Made by a program: the position numbers and the translations under genes
Notes under the pieces: model-generated
What the model saw: only the letters and a program-made list of their open reading frames with translations
The model's database searches: none
What the model was told of the DNA's origin: nothing
Shown here: in pieces, positions 25,869-35,298 of the stretch
Position numbering within the stretch: position 1 is the first letter of the stretch
Layout: every line of letters starts with the position of its first letter
Source: Arthrobacter sp. StoSoilA2
GTDB taxonomy: Bacteria; Actinomycetota; Actinomycetes; Actinomycetales; Micrococcaceae
NCBI RefSeq assembly: GCF_019977195.1
Contig: NZ_AP024643.1
Span: forward strand, 1,054,001-1,118,000
DNA: 64,000 bases
Direction: 5' to 3'

Positions 25869-26888
25869 GTGACCCACGAACTGCTTACGATCGGGCGCAT
25901 CAGCGTTGATATCTACCCGAACGATATTGGGGTGGACCTGGAGGATGTGACGTCCTTCGGCAAGTATTTGGGAGGTTCGCCCTCCAATGTGGCCGTCGCT
26001 GCTGCGCGCCACGGCCGCCGCGCCGGTGTCATCACCCGCACGGGCGACGACGCGTTCGGAAGCTACCTGCACCGGGAACTGCGCAAGTTCAATGTTGACG
26101 ATTCGTTCGTCTCCCCGGTCAAGGAGTACCCCACAGCGGTGACTTTCTGCGCGATCAAGCCGCCGGAAGATTTCCCTCTCTACTTCTACGGACGCTTCCC
26201 CACGGCACCGGACTTGCAGATCAAAACCGAAGAGTTGGATCTGGATGCCATTAGGGACGCGGGCATTTTCTGGTCCACGGTGACAGGCCTCTGCCAGGAA
26301 CCCAGCCGCAGCGCGCACATCGCCGCCCACGAGGCCCGGCCCCGGACTGCTTTGAAGGAAGGCCAGTTCACCATCCTGGACCTGGATTACCGGCCGATGT
26401 TCTGGGATTCGGAAGAGGAAGCCCGCGCAGAAGTTGCCAGGATCCTCCCGCACGTCACAGTCGCGATCGGCAACGACAAAGAGTGCGCCGTAGCCGTAGG
26501 TGAGGGGACGCCGGATGAGCAGGCAGACCGCCTGCTGGCAGCCGGCGTCGAGATCGCGGTGGTGAAGCTCGGCCCGGAAGGCGTCATGGCCAAGACCCGC
26601 ACCGAGCGTGTTGTCTCGGCCCCTGTGCCGGTGGAAACCGTCAACGGCCTGGGTGCCGGTGATTCCTTCGGCGGCGCTTTCTGCCATGGCCTGCTGTCCG
26701 GCTGGCCGTTGTCCGAGGTGCTGGATTACGCAAATGCCGCGGGTGCGATCGTTGCCTCCCGCGTATCCTGCGCGGATGCGATGCCGACGCCGGATGAGGT
26801 CACCTCGCTGCTCGCGGAACGCGGCCGGCGGATCCCGGGAGCTTCCACGCCGGCAGCACCCACGTTCGCAGAAGGAGCAGTCCGTTGA
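25869..26888 (+). CDS. iolC: 5-dehydro-2-deoxygluconokinase IolC (PfkB family)
   Basis: The 339-residue kinase begins TIGRISVDIYPNDIGVDLED and has YLGGSPSNVAVAAARHG near residue 37 and the PfkB signature with the catalytic Asp in ETVNGLGAGDSFGGAFCHG near residue 260. IolC phosphorylates 2-deoxy-5-keto-D-gluconate in the cytoplasm to give the 6-phosphate, the true inducer in Bacillus. The start is GTG 25869 with GAGAAAGG upstream; the open frame to 25803 extends into the promoter region. It is the first gene of the plus-strand iol operon and overlaps the next gene by 4 bp. Confidence 0.9.
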   Translation: MTHELLTIGRISVDIYPNDIGVDLEDVTSFGKYLGGSPSNVAVAAARHGRRAGVITRTGDDAFGSYLHRELRKFNVDDSFVSPVKEYPTAVTFCAIKPPEDFPLYFYGRFPTAPDLQIKTEELDLDAIRDAGIFWSTVTGLCQEPSRSAHIAAHEARPRTALKEGQFTILDLDYRPMFWDSEEEARAEVARILPHVTVAIGNDKECAVAVGEGTPDEQADRLLAAGVEIAVVKLGPEGVMAKTRTERVVSAPVPVETVNGLGAGDSFGGAFCHGLLSGWPLSEVLDYANAAGAIVASRVSCADAMPTPDEVTSLLAERGRRIPGASTPAAPTFAEGAVR

Positions 26889-27856
26889 GCCTGAACGATG
26901 ACCCCCGCCGGTACGAGCACTTGAGCCGTATCCGGCTCGAGGATCCGGAAGCCGTCGCACGCGCGGCTGCCACCCGGCGTCGCCACCCTGGGTTGAAGCA
27001 CGGGGTCCAGAACTTCATTGTTGCTGCCGACCACCCGGCCCGTGGCGCACTGTCGGTGGGGCCGGAGCCGATGGCAATGGCCGATCGCCGGGACCTCCTG
27101 GACCGGCTGCAGATCGCCCTCGCCAATCCGGCCGTGGATGGAATCCTTGCCTCACCGGACATCATGGATGACCTGCTGCTGCTGGGTGCTTTGGATGGCA
27201 AACTGATCTTCGGTTCGATGAACCGTGGTGGCCTGGCTGGCCTGGTCAACGAGTTCGATGACCGGTTCACCGGCCACACAGCTGCCGCCTTGCAGGCACT
27301 CGGTGCCGACGGCGGCAAGATGCTCACGCGTATCTGCCTGGGAGACCCGGACACGGTGGCCACGCTTGAAGCGACCGCAAAGGCCATCGATTCGTTGGCC
27401 GAACGTAAGCTCATCGCCATGGTGGAGCCGTTCCTGTCGGTGCGTGACGCCCATGGCAAGGTCCGCAACGACCTCCGCGCGGACGCCGTGATCAAGTCCG
27501 TTGGTATCGCCGAGGGCCTGGGTTCCACGAGTGCCTATACGTGGATGAAACTGCCCGTGGTGGCCGACATGGAGCGCGTCATGGCCTCCACGACCCTTCC
27601 CACTGTGCTCTTGGGTGGTGACCCCGACGGCTCCCAGGACGAAGTCTTCGCCAGTTGGCAGGCCGCCCTCGCGCTCCCGGGCGTCCGCGGCCTCACGGTG
27701 GGCCGGACGCTGCTCTACCCGCACGACGGCGATGTGGCAGGTGCGGTGGCGACAGCCGCCTCGCTGTTGCACAGCACTGCACCTTCGACCGGGCCCGCAC
27801 CAGTTGCGGGGGAGCACACCTCGTCAGACCGTATTCCAGTGAAAGTATCGGAGTAG
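26885..27856 (+). CDS. DeoC/IolJ-like aldolase (Cgl0158-type TIM barrel)
   Basis: A 323-residue TIM-barrel protein of the type found in actinobacterial iol clusters (Corynebacterium Cgl0158) and related to deoxyribose-phosphate and class I aldolases. NFIVAADHPARGAL, GILASPDIMDDLLLLGALDG, MVEPFLSVRD, YTWMKLPVVADMERV and VLLGGDPDG are recognisable; the lysine in WMKLP (near residue 221) is a candidate Schiff-base residue. It likely cleaves 2-deoxy-5-keto-gluconate 6-phosphate to dihydroxyacetone phosphate and malonate semialdehyde, the IolJ step, for which no other gene is seen. The start is TTG 26885 in a TTGA overlap with the iolC stop. Confidence 0.75.
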   Translation: MSLNDDPRRYEHLSRIRLEDPEAVARAAATRRRHPGLKHGVQNFIVAADHPARGALSVGPEPMAMADRRDLLDRLQIALANPAVDGILASPDIMDDLLLLGALDGKLIFGSMNRGGLAGLVNEFDDRFTGHTAAALQALGADGGKMLTRICLGDPDTVATLEATAKAIDSLAERKLIAMVEPFLSVRDAHGKVRNDLRADAVIKSVGIAEGLGSTSAYTWMKLPVVADMERVMASTTLPTVLLGGDPDGSQDEVFASWQAALALPGVRGLTVGRTLLYPHDGDVAGAVATAASLLHSTAPSTGPAPVAGEHTSSDRIPVKVSE

Positions 27857-27863
27857 CCCCGCC

Positions 27864-29822
27864 ATGCGGACCTCAACAGGAACAGCAACCCGTCGGATGA
27901 CCGTGGCCCAGGCCGTGGTCGAGTTCCTTTCCAAGCAGTACACCGTGGATTCCATCGGTGGCCAGGAATACCGTGAGCGCCTCATCCCGGGCATGTTCGG
28001 TATCTTCGGGCACGGCAACGTTGCCGGCGTTGGCCAAGCGTTGAAGCAGTACCAGGCCACGGACCCGTCCATCATGCCGTACTACCAGGGCCGCAACGAA
28101 CAAGCCCAGGCACACCAGGCAGTTGGCTACGCACGGCACACGCGTCGTCGCCAGACCTTCGCGATCAGCACGTCCATCGGGCCGGGTTCATCGAACCTGC
28201 TGACGGGTGCGGCGTTGGCCACCACCAACCGCCTGCCGGTGCTGCTGCTGCCGAGCGACACGTTCGCCACCCGTGCCGCGGATCCCGTGCTGCAGCAGTT
28301 GGAGCTGCCGTACGCATACGACATCACAGTCAATGATGCCTTCCGCCCGCTGTCCAAGTTCTTTGACCGTGTGTCCCGGCCGGAGCAGTTGTTCTCGGCC
28401 TTTCACCACGGCCTGCGTGTCCTGACTGACCCGGCCGAAACCGGTGCAGTCACGATCTCCCTGCCGCAGGACGTCCAGGCCGAAGCCCTCGACGTTCCGG
28501 AAGAGTTCCTGGCCGAGCGTGAGTGGCGGATCCGCCGTCCCGAGGCCGAGGACGATGACATCCGACGCGCTGTTGAGGCCATCCGTGCAGCCAAGCGCCC
28601 GTTGATCATCGCCGGCGGCGGCGTGCTCTACGCCTACGCCAACGAGGAACTCGCAGCCTTTGCCGAACTCACCGGCATTCCGGTGGGGAACACGCAGGCG
28701 GGCGTCGGCGTCCTGCCATGGGACCACAAGTTCTCCCTTGGCGCCATTGGTTCAACGGGCACGACGGCGGCCAACGCCATCGCTGCCGAAGCGGACCTCA
28801 TCATCGGCATCGGCACGCGCTACGAAGACTTCACTACGGCGTCCCGGACGGCGTTCCAGAACCCGGACGTGAAGTTCGTGAACATCAACGTCGCCCCGAT
28901 CGATGCGTACAAGCACGGCACCACCATCCCGATAGTCGCTGACGCCCGCAAGGCCCTCGTGAAGCTGAACCAGGCGCTGGGCGGCTACCGCGTGGGTGCT
29001 GATCTGGAAGAGAAGGTCGCAGCCGAGAAGAAGCGCTGGAACGCGATCGTGGACGAGGCCTTCGACACCCGGTACACGCCGTTGCCGGCCCAGAACGAGA
29101 TCATCGGCGCCACTAACAAGGCCATGGATGACCAGGACGTCGTTATTTGCGCTGCGGGCTCGCTGCCTGGTGACCTGCACAAGATGTGGCGCGTCCGCGA
29201 CCCGTTCGGCTACCACGTGGAATACGCCTACTCCTGCATGGGCTACGAAATCCCGGGCGGGCTGGGCGTAAAGCGCGCCGCTCTGGCCGAAGCCGCTGCC
29301 GGCGGTCCCAACAGGGACGTCGTCGTGATGGTGGGGGACGGTTCGTACCTGATGATGCACACCGAACTGGTCACCGCCGTCGCCGAACGCATCAAACTGA
29401 TCGTGGTCCTGATCCAGAACCACGGCTACGCCTCCATCGGTTCACTGTCCGAGTCGCTCGGTTCCCAGCGATTCGGGACGCAGTACCGGGTCCTTGACAA
29501 GGAACAGCACAGTTTCGACGCCGGTGAGCACCTGCCGATCGACCTGGCCACCAACGCCGAGTCCCTGGGCGCGAAAGTCATCCGGATCGAACCGGGCGAG
29601 AACGTCATCGAATCCCTCGGCGCTGCCATCAAGGAAGCCAAAGCAGCTCCCGAAACCGGCCCGATCGTCATTCATATCGAGTCCGATCCTCTGCTGGACG
29701 CCCCCGGCTCGGAGTCCTGGTGGGACGTTCCCGTCTCCCAGGTCTCGGACCTCGAATCCACCCAGCAGGCCTACAAGACCTACACGCAGCACAAGAACCG
29801 CCAGCGCAAGCTGCTCGGCTAA
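27864..29822 (+). CDS. iolD: 3D-(3,5/4)-trihydroxycyclohexane-1,2-dione acylhydrolase IolD
   Basis: The 652-residue ThDP-dependent enzyme has the IolD N-terminus (MTVAQAVVEFLSKQYTVDSI, GMFGIFGHGNVAGVGQAL), QAVGYARHTRRRQTFA with the family Glu nearby (NEQAQAHQAVGYAR), a central domain (LIIAGGGVLYAYANEELAAF), and the ThDP motif VGDGSYLMMHTELVTAV followed by IQNHGYASIGSLSES. It opens the cyclitol ring of trihydroxycyclohexane-dione to 5-deoxy-D-glucuronate. Length and motif order are normal. It begins 7 bp after the aldolase gene. Confidence 0.93.
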   Translation: MRTSTGTATRRMTVAQAVVEFLSKQYTVDSIGGQEYRERLIPGMFGIFGHGNVAGVGQALKQYQATDPSIMPYYQGRNEQAQAHQAVGYARHTRRRQTFAISTSIGPGSSNLLTGAALATTNRLPVLLLPSDTFATRAADPVLQQLELPYAYDITVNDAFRPLSKFFDRVSRPEQLFSAFHHGLRVLTDPAETGAVTISLPQDVQAEALDVPEEFLAEREWRIRRPEAEDDDIRRAVEAIRAAKRPLIIAGGGVLYAYANEELAAFAELTGIPVGNTQAGVGVLPWDHKFSLGAIGSTGTTAANAIAAEADLIIGIGTRYEDFTTASRTAFQNPDVKFVNINVAPIDAYKHGTTIPIVADARKALVKLNQALGGYRVGADLEEKVAAEKKRWNAIVDEAFDTRYTPLPAQNEIIGATNKAMDDQDVVICAAGSLPGDLHKMWRVRDPFGYHVEYAYSCMGYEIPGGLGVKRAALAEAAAGGPNRDVVVMVGDGSYLMMHTELVTAVAERIKLIVVLIQNHGYASIGSLSESLGSQRFGTQYRVLDKEQHSFDAGEHLPIDLATNAESLGAKVIRIEPGENVIESLGAAIKEAKAAPETGPIVIHIESDPLLDAPGSESWWDVPVSQVSDLESTQQAYKTYTQHKNRQRKLLG

Positions 29823-29863
29823 CCTCCCCCAAGCTAACGTCCCACAGACCAAAGGAAGTCCGC

Positions 29864-31375
29864 ATGTCGACGACGACCACACTGACCACCATTAACCATT
29901 TCATCAACGGCGCCGAGTCCACGGGCGAGGGCGACCGCACCCAGCCGGTGTACAATCCGGCCACCGGGCAGGTCAGGGCGGAGTTGCGCCTGGCGAACGA
30001 GGCTGACCTGAACTCTGCGGTGGCTGCTGCGAAGAAAGCTGCGGAGTCTTGGGGTGATATTTCCCTGGCGAAGCGCACGGCGGTGTTGTTCAAGTTCCGT
30101 GAGCTGGTCGCCGCGCACGTGGATGAACTTGCTGAGTTGATCACGGCCGAGCACGGGAAGGTGATCTCCGACGCGAAGGGTGAGATCGGCCGTGGCCTGG
30201 AAGTGATCGAGTTCGCCTGTGGGATCCCGCAGCTGCTCAAGGGTGACTACTCGGACCAGGTCTCCACCGGAATCGACGTGTTTTCCTTCCGCGAACCCCT
30301 GGGCGTGGTTGCGGGTATTACGCCGTTCAACTTCCCGGTGATGGTGCCGTTGTGGATGGCGCCGATGGCCATCGCCACGGGTAACGCGTTCATCCTCAAA
30401 CCCTCCGAGCGGGACCCGTCCGCGCCGATGCTGCTGGCCAGGCTGTGGAAGCAGGCCGGGTTGCCGGATGGGGTGTTCCAGGTCCTGCACGGCGGGAAGG
30501 AAACCGTTGACGGGCTGCTGACCCACCCGGACGTGGACGGGATCTCTTTTGTTGGTTCCACCCCGATCGCCCAGTACGTCCATGAGACCGCCACCAAGCA
30601 CGGCAAAAGGGTTCAGGCCCTGGGCGGGGCGAAGAACCACGCGATTGTGATGCCCGACGCGGACCTGGACAACGCAGCGGACCACCTCGCGGCTGCTGCG
30701 TTTGGTTCCGCGGGGGAGCGGTGCATGGCGATCTCTGTCGCCGTCGCTGTGGGGGATGCTGCGGAGTTGCTGGTGAAGAAGGTTCAGGAACGTGCCCTTG
30801 CCGTCAAGGTCGGCAACGGTACCGAACCCGGCGCCGAAATGGGCCCGGTCATCACCCCCGCTTCCAAGGAACGCATCCTCAGGATCGTCACCGAAGCCGA
30901 AACCGCCGGTGCGGCCATGGTGGTGGACGGCCGTGACCTCGTAGTCCCCGGCCACGAAGACGGGTTCTGGGTCGGCCCCACCGTGATCGACCACGTGGGC
31001 ACTGAAATGACCGCCTACACCGAGGAAATCTTCGGACCCGTGCTCGTGGTGGTCCGCGTCGCCGACCTCGAGGAAGGCATCGCGCTGATCAACGCCAACC
31101 CGTACGGCAACGGCACCGCGATCTTCACCTCCTCCGGTGCGAACGCCCGCAAGTTCCAGCGCTCGGTCACGGTGGGCATGGTGGGCATCAACGTGCCCCT
31201 GCCCGTCCCGGTGGCCTACCACTCCTTCGGCGGCTGGAAGAACTCCCTCTTCGGCGACAAACACATCTACGGCCCCGAAGGCGTCTCCTTCTACACCCGC
31301 GGCAAAGTCATCACCTCCCGCTGGCCAGAACCCACCCACGCCTCCGGCGCCTCCTACAACTTCCCCTCCAACTAA
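29864..31375 (+). CDS. mmsA: Methylmalonate/malonate-semialdehyde dehydrogenase (CoA-acylating)
   Basis: The 503-residue aldehyde dehydrogenase has the MmsA/IolA motifs: VTPFNFPVMVPLWM-type GITPFNFPVMVPLWMAPMA, PSERDPSAPMLLA, SFVGSTPIAQYVHETA, and the catalytic cysteine in GSAGERCMAISVAV near residue 289. It oxidises malonate semialdehyde with CoA and NAD to acetyl-CoA and CO2, the last step of inositol catabolism; it can also serve valine breakdown. ATG 29864 with AAAGGAAG upstream is the start; the open frame to 29720 lies within iolD. It follows iolD by 41 bp. Confidence 0.92.
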   Translation: MSTTTTLTTINHFINGAESTGEGDRTQPVYNPATGQVRAELRLANEADLNSAVAAAKKAAESWGDISLAKRTAVLFKFRELVAAHVDELAELITAEHGKVISDAKGEIGRGLEVIEFACGIPQLLKGDYSDQVSTGIDVFSFREPLGVVAGITPFNFPVMVPLWMAPMAIATGNAFILKPSERDPSAPMLLARLWKQAGLPDGVFQVLHGGKETVDGLLTHPDVDGISFVGSTPIAQYVHETATKHGKRVQALGGAKNHAIVMPDADLDNAADHLAAAAFGSAGERCMAISVAVAVGDAAELLVKKVQERALAVKVGNGTEPGAEMGPVITPASKERILRIVTEAETAGAAMVVDGRDLVVPGHEDGFWVGPTVIDHVGTEMTAYTEEIFGPVLVVVRVADLEEGIALINANPYGNGTAIFTSSGANARKFQRSVTVGMVGINVPLPVPVAYHSFGGWKNSLFGDKHIYGPEGVSFYTRGKVITSRWPEPTHASGASYNFPSN

Positions 31376-31460
31376 CCCATCCCCACCGCCACCCTCGCCT
31401 CGCAAGCTCGGCCAGGGAACCCTGGCGGCGTGGGCCCTGATAGAGAAAGACACCGCTGTC

Positions 31461-32378
31461 ATGACTGACGTCGAGAACAAGCTCATCATCGGCACCGCTC
31501 CCGATTCCTGGGGTGTGTGGTTTGCCGATGACCCCCAGCAGACTCCGTGGGAACGGTTCCTGGACGAGGTTGCTGAATCCGGATACAAATGGATCGAACT
31601 GGGTCCGTACGGCTACCTGCCGAACGACCCCACCCGCTTGGCAGAAGAGCTCAAGCAGCGCGACCTCCAGGTCACTGCAGGAACGGTGTTCACTGCCTTC
31701 CACCGTGGTGCCAGGCAGTACGACGAAGCCTGGGAGCCGGCACGCAAGGTGGCCGAACTGACTGCGGCAATGGGTGGCGAGCACATTGTGGTTATCCCGG
31801 CTATGTGGCGCGACGACGTCACGGGTGAGGCCGTAGAGAATGGCGAACTGACCGACGAGCAATGGGCTGATCTCTTCGCAGGCCACAACCGGATGGGCAA
31901 GGTCCTGTTGGAGGACTTTGGCCTGCACCAGCAGTTCCACTCCCACGCTGACTCGCACGTTGGCGCGCAACAGGACATCGAAACCCTGTTGGCAGCAACA
32001 GATCCGCAGTACCTGAACCTTTGCCTGGACACGGGCCACGCGGAATACTGTGGCGCTTCCAGCCTTGAGCTCATCAAGAATTACCCGGACAGGATCGGCT
32101 ACCTGCACCTCAAGCAGATCAACCCGGAGATCCTGGCAGAGGTCAACGAGAAGAACATGACCTGGGCTGCTGCCAACCTGGCCGGCGTCATGACCGAGCC
32201 GCCCAACGGGCTTCCGGACTTGCGCGCCGTTATTGAAGCTGTGGAAGGCCTCAACCGGCCGATCTTCGGCATCGTGGAGCAGGACATGTACCCGGTAGCG
32301 TTCGATGTACCGATGCCCATCGCCAAGCGAACACGCAACTACCTGCTTTCCTGCGGCTCGCGCACGCGGGTCCAGTAG
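31461..32378 (+). CDS. iolE: Inosose dehydratase-like TIM-barrel protein (IolE type)
   Basis: The 305-residue protein is an AP endonuclease 2-like TIM barrel. IIGTAPDSWGVWFADDPQQ opens it, followed by the metal-site strands GYKWIELGPYGYL, QQFHSHADSHVG, LNLCLDTGHAEYC, IGYLHLKQINPE and GIVEQDMYP, with His and Glu/Asp residues in the usual places. IolE removes water from 2-keto-myo-inositol (inosose) to give trihydroxycyclohexane-dione, the IolD substrate. The related IolI isomerase has the same fold, so IolE rather than IolI rests on length and the C-terminal PIAKRTRNYL. ATG 31461 is preferred; the open frame runs far back into mmsA. Confidence 0.75.
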   Translation: MTDVENKLIIGTAPDSWGVWFADDPQQTPWERFLDEVAESGYKWIELGPYGYLPNDPTRLAEELKQRDLQVTAGTVFTAFHRGARQYDEAWEPARKVAELTAAMGGEHIVVIPAMWRDDVTGEAVENGELTDEQWADLFAGHNRMGKVLLEDFGLHQQFHSHADSHVGAQQDIETLLAATDPQYLNLCLDTGHAEYCGASSLELIKNYPDRIGYLHLKQINPEILAEVNEKNMTWAAANLAGVMTEPPNGLPDLRAVIEAVEGLNRPIFGIVEQDMYPVAFDVPMPIAKRTRNYLLSCGSRTRVQ

Positions 32379-32429
32379 CTCCCGCACGCGGGCCCTGTAA
32401 CAAGAACGAACCTCACGAAGGATAGAAAA

Positions 32430-33443
32430 GTGACAAAGATTCTCCGCGTTGCCGTCATCGGCGCAGGCCGTATGGGTGCCGACCACATCAAGCGCCTGAA
32501 CACCCGCATCCACGGCGCTGAAGTAGCCGCCGTCGTCGATGTTGACCTTGCCCGCGCGCAGGCTGCCGTTGAAGGAATCGACGGCGCCGTGGCACTGTCC
32601 AGTGCCGATGAGGCGCTGAACAATGGTGACGTCAACGCCGTCCTGATCGCCACGCCGGGCTTCCTGCATGAGGAAATCCTGTACAAGGCCTTGGAGAAGG
32701 ACTTCCCAATTCTCTGCGAGAAGCCGCTGACACCGGATGCAGAAAGCGCGTGGAAGGTTGTCCAGGCTGAACTGGCGTTGGGCCACAAGCGCATCCAGGT
32801 GGGTTTCATGCGCCGCTTTGATGCCGAGTATTCGGCGCTGGGTTCGATCATCCGCAACAGCGAATTGGGGGAGCTGTTGATGTTGCACCACCAGCACCGC
32901 AACCCCACCACGCCGGAGGGCTTCACCAATGAGATGCTGATCAACGACTCCGTGGTCCATGAGTTCGATGCCATCCGCTACTTCACCGGCGAGGAAATCA
33001 CGTCGGTGCAGGTCCGTCTGGGCAAGCCGACGCGCAACGCCCCGAATGGCCAGCACGACCCCCAGCATGTGTTGCTTGAAACTGAATCGGGAGTGTTGGC
33101 CGACGTCGAGATCTACGTCAACGCAAAGTTCGGCTACCAGGTTGCCACTCAGGCGTCCTTCGAGGACGGCATCGTGAGCATCGGCGGGGACAGCGGCCCA
33201 TACATCCAGACCTCTGGCAAGTGGGGCGGCAGCGTCACCCCGGGCTTCGAGGAGCGTTTTGGAGCAGCGTACGACGTCGAGGTGCAGGCTTGGGTGGACG
33301 CCGCCCTCCGCGGCGAAATCGGCGGCCCCACCGCTTGGGACGGCTACGCCACGGCCGCTTGCTGCGAGGCCGGCGTCGAAGCGCAGAAGTCGGGCGAAAA
33401 GGTCAAGGTCCAGTTGAACACCAAGCCGGATCTCTACAAGTAG
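32430..33443 (+). CDS. iolG: Inositol 2-dehydrogenase (Gfo/Idh/MocA family)
   Basis: The 337-residue NAD(P)-dependent oxidoreductase has the Rossmann motif VAVIGAGRMGADHI at residues 7-20, the catalytic lysine in LCEKPLTP near residue 97, QVGFMRRFDAEY, and the Asp/His pair in NDSVVHEFDAIRYF near residue 175. It oxidises myo-inositol to 2-keto-myo-inositol, the entry step of the pathway. The start is GTG 32430 with GAAGGATAG upstream. It lies between iolE and iolH in one operon. Two more family members lie at 40633 and 42918; which accepts which inositol isomer cannot be read from sequence. Confidence 0.88.
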   Translation: MTKILRVAVIGAGRMGADHIKRLNTRIHGAEVAAVVDVDLARAQAAVEGIDGAVALSSADEALNNGDVNAVLIATPGFLHEEILYKALEKDFPILCEKPLTPDAESAWKVVQAELALGHKRIQVGFMRRFDAEYSALGSIIRNSELGELLMLHHQHRNPTTPEGFTNEMLINDSVVHEFDAIRYFTGEEITSVQVRLGKPTRNAPNGQHDPQHVLLETESGVLADVEIYVNAKFGYQVATQASFEDGIVSIGGDSGPYIQTSGKWGGSVTPGFEERFGAAYDVEVQAWVDAALRGEIGGPTAWDGYATAACCEAGVEAQKSGEKVKVQLNTKPDLYK

Positions 33444-33453
33444 GGACACGGAC

Positions 33454-34326
33454 ATGAAGATTGCCCTTGATCCCACACCGTTCCATCACACGCACAGCCT
33501 TCTGGAGTTCCCGCGCGTCGCCGCGGATCTCGGCTACAAGTACCTGCAGATGACGCCGCATGCGGACCTCATCCCGTTCTTCAACCACCCGAAGGCTGAT
33601 GACGAGCTCGTGGGCAAGTTGAAGGCAGCGTGCAAGGACACTGGCGTCGAAATCGCCTCCGTCCTGCCCGTCCTGCGGTGGTCCGGACCCGATGAGGACG
33701 CCCGGGAAGCTGCGGTCCGGTACTGGAAGCGGGCCATCCAGATCGCCGTGGACCTCGGCGTCCAGACCATGAACACGGAGTTCAGCGGCCGTCCGGAGAA
33801 GGCCGAGGAGTCTGAACGCGCCTTCTACCGCTCCATGGAGGAACTCCTGCCGATCATCGAGCGCGAAGACATGGACGTGCTCATTGATCCCCATCCGGAT
33901 GACTTCGTGGAAGACGGACTGGCCGCGCTGCGCGTGATCCGGGGCGTGAACTCCCCGAACATTGGCATGGTCTACGTTGCCTCCCACACGTTCCACATGG
34001 GCAACAAGCCGTTGGAGATCATGCGGGCGGCGGGCGACAAACTCCGCTTGGTGCATGTATCCGACACGATGAACCACCACGCCTCCCACGGCCTCAGGTA
34101 CATCACCAACCCGCCGGGCAACGCTGTCCGCGTCCACCAACACCTCAAGATCGGTGACGGGGACGTGAACTGGGACGAGTTCTTCGGTGGCTTGAAGGAG
34201 ATCGGATTCCTGGACAAGGAGAACACCGTGATGGTCTCCAGCGTCTTCGCGGAAGACGAGAACGCCGAGGACGTTTCCAGGTACCAGCTCAAGACGATGA
34301 ACGACTACATCGCCCAAGCCAAATAG
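33454..34326 (+). CDS. iolH: IolH-like sugar phosphate isomerase/epimerase (TIM barrel)
   Basis: A 290-residue TIM-barrel protein whose start, MKIALDPTPFHHTHSLLEFP with RVAADLGYKYLQMTP next, parallels Bacillus IolH. Metal-site candidates are TEFSGRP, VLIDPHPDDFVED, VYVASHTFHMG and LRLVHVSDTMNHHA. The biochemical role of IolH is not settled; an isomerase or epimerase of an inositol-derived keto intermediate is the usual guess. It starts 10 bp after iolG and ends the plus-strand operon before a strong terminator. Confidence 0.75.
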   Translation: MKIALDPTPFHHTHSLLEFPRVAADLGYKYLQMTPHADLIPFFNHPKADDELVGKLKAACKDTGVEIASVLPVLRWSGPDEDAREAAVRYWKRAIQIAVDLGVQTMNTEFSGRPEKAEESERAFYRSMEELLPIIEREDMDVLIDPHPDDFVEDGLAALRVIRGVNSPNIGMVYVASHTFHMGNKPLEIMRAAGDKLRLVHVSDTMNHHASHGLRYITNPPGNAVRVHQHLKIGDGDVNWDEFFGGLKEIGFLDKENTVMVSSVFAEDENAEDVSRYQLKTMNDYIAQAK

Positions 34327-34338
34327 TGCTCAACACCA

Positions 34339-34375
34339 AGAATGCCCCTGTGACCAAGAGTCACAGGGGCATTCT
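34339..34375. terminator. Bidirectional terminator between iolH and iolB
   Basis: AGAATGCCCCTGTGAC (34339-34354) pairs perfectly over 16 bp with GTCACAGGGGCATTCT (34360-34375) around a 5-nt loop. It separates two convergent operons and can stop transcription from both. Confidence 0.9.
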
Positions 34376-34387
34376 GTTATCCATGCG

Positions 34388-35281
34388 TCAGGCCGTAAAA
34401 GGGAGCCTGGCGTCCACGTCCTGGCCTTCCCAGGTCTTGCGGATCCAGCCGTGGTGCGGGTCGTCGCTGATGAGCCAGTCACGGACCCGTCCGGGGCCGG
34501 CCATGACGTTGAGGTAGTAGAGGTCGTAGCCCGGAGCTGCCATCGCCGGCCCATGCCAGCCGTAGGGAACCAGGACAACATCACCGGTCCGGACTTCCGC
34601 GGAGACGTCGATGGGCCGGTCGTCAGAGGCGTAGACCCGGGCGTAGCCGATTGCGTCTGAATCCGCGGGGGCTGGGGAGTCCGGGGCCACCCGCGTTTCG
34701 AAGTAGTAGATTTCCTCCAGGCTGGTCTCGCCTTCCTTCTCCTCATCGTGCTTATGCGGAGGGTAGGAGGACCAATTGCCGGCAGGTGTGATGACCTCGC
34801 AAACAATAAAGCGATCAGCTTCCAGCGCTGCCGGTGTGCCGAAGTTGTGGACCTGCCGGGAGCAGTTGCCGGCGCCCCGCAGCTCCACGGGGGTCTCGGC
34901 CGCCGTGATCAGGCGAGTAGGGTAGTCAGCCTTGGCCGGTGCGGTCGCAACCGCAACCCGGCCGCCGTCGTGCGAACTGATGGTGACGGCCCTATTGATA
35001 CCTGTGTACAGGACGTCACTTGGCCCGTGGAAAACCGACTGCCGGCCCGCGAGGCTGTACTCGCCGTCGTCGACCGTTACGGTAAACGAACCGCTCAACG
35101 GAACCACGATGCGCTCTTCCGCGGCGGCAGGAAGCTCGACGGCGGCACCCGCCGCGAGCGTCGCCACCTTCAGTCCCGTATGGGCCCAGCCGTCGATCGC
35201 GAGAGTGGAATCGGAAGCGCCGAGCGAGATGTCCCATTTGCCGTCAGTGGCTGTTCCCAGCGGGTAGACCCAGTTGGCCAT
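34388..35281 (-). CDS. iolB: 5-deoxy-glucuronate isomerase IolB
   Basis: The 297-residue double-cupin enzyme contains the IolB landmarks: FSGTASVTVD-type LSGSFTVTVDDGEYSLAGR, GAGNCSRQVHNFG, WSSYPPHKHDEEKEGE with the metal-binding His and Glu cluster near residue 178, and VLVPYGWHGPAMAAPGYDLY. It converts 5-deoxy-D-glucuronate to 2-deoxy-5-keto-D-gluconate, joining IolD to IolC. It is encoded opposite to the other iol genes, 17 bp behind the GntR regulator gene in a two-gene operon, so repressor and isomerase are made together. Confidence 0.93.
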   Translation of the reverse strand: MANWVYPLGTATDGKWDISLGASDSTLAIDGWAHTGLKVATLAAGAAVELPAAAEERIVVPLSGSFTVTVDDGEYSLAGRQSVFHGPSDVLYTGINRAVTISSHDGGRVAVATAPAKADYPTRLITAAETPVELRGAGNCSRQVHNFGTPAALEADRFIVCEVITPAGNWSSYPPHKHDEEKEGETSLEEIYYFETRVAPDSPAPADSDAIGYARVYASDDRPIDVSAEVRTGDVVLVPYGWHGPAMAAPGYDLYYLNVMAGPGRVRDWLISDDPHHGWIRKTWEGQDVDARLPFTA

Positions 35282-35298
35282 AAGTTTGTGTCCTTGCG

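Noticed and set aside
29834..31588. 584-codon minus-strand frame opposite mmsA
   Set aside because: Shadow frame; mmsA on the plus strand has a complete catalytic motif set.
31311..33476. 721-codon minus-strand frame across iolE and iolG
   Set aside because: Antisense shadow caused by high-GC codon bias; iolE and iolG on the plus strand show clear motifs.
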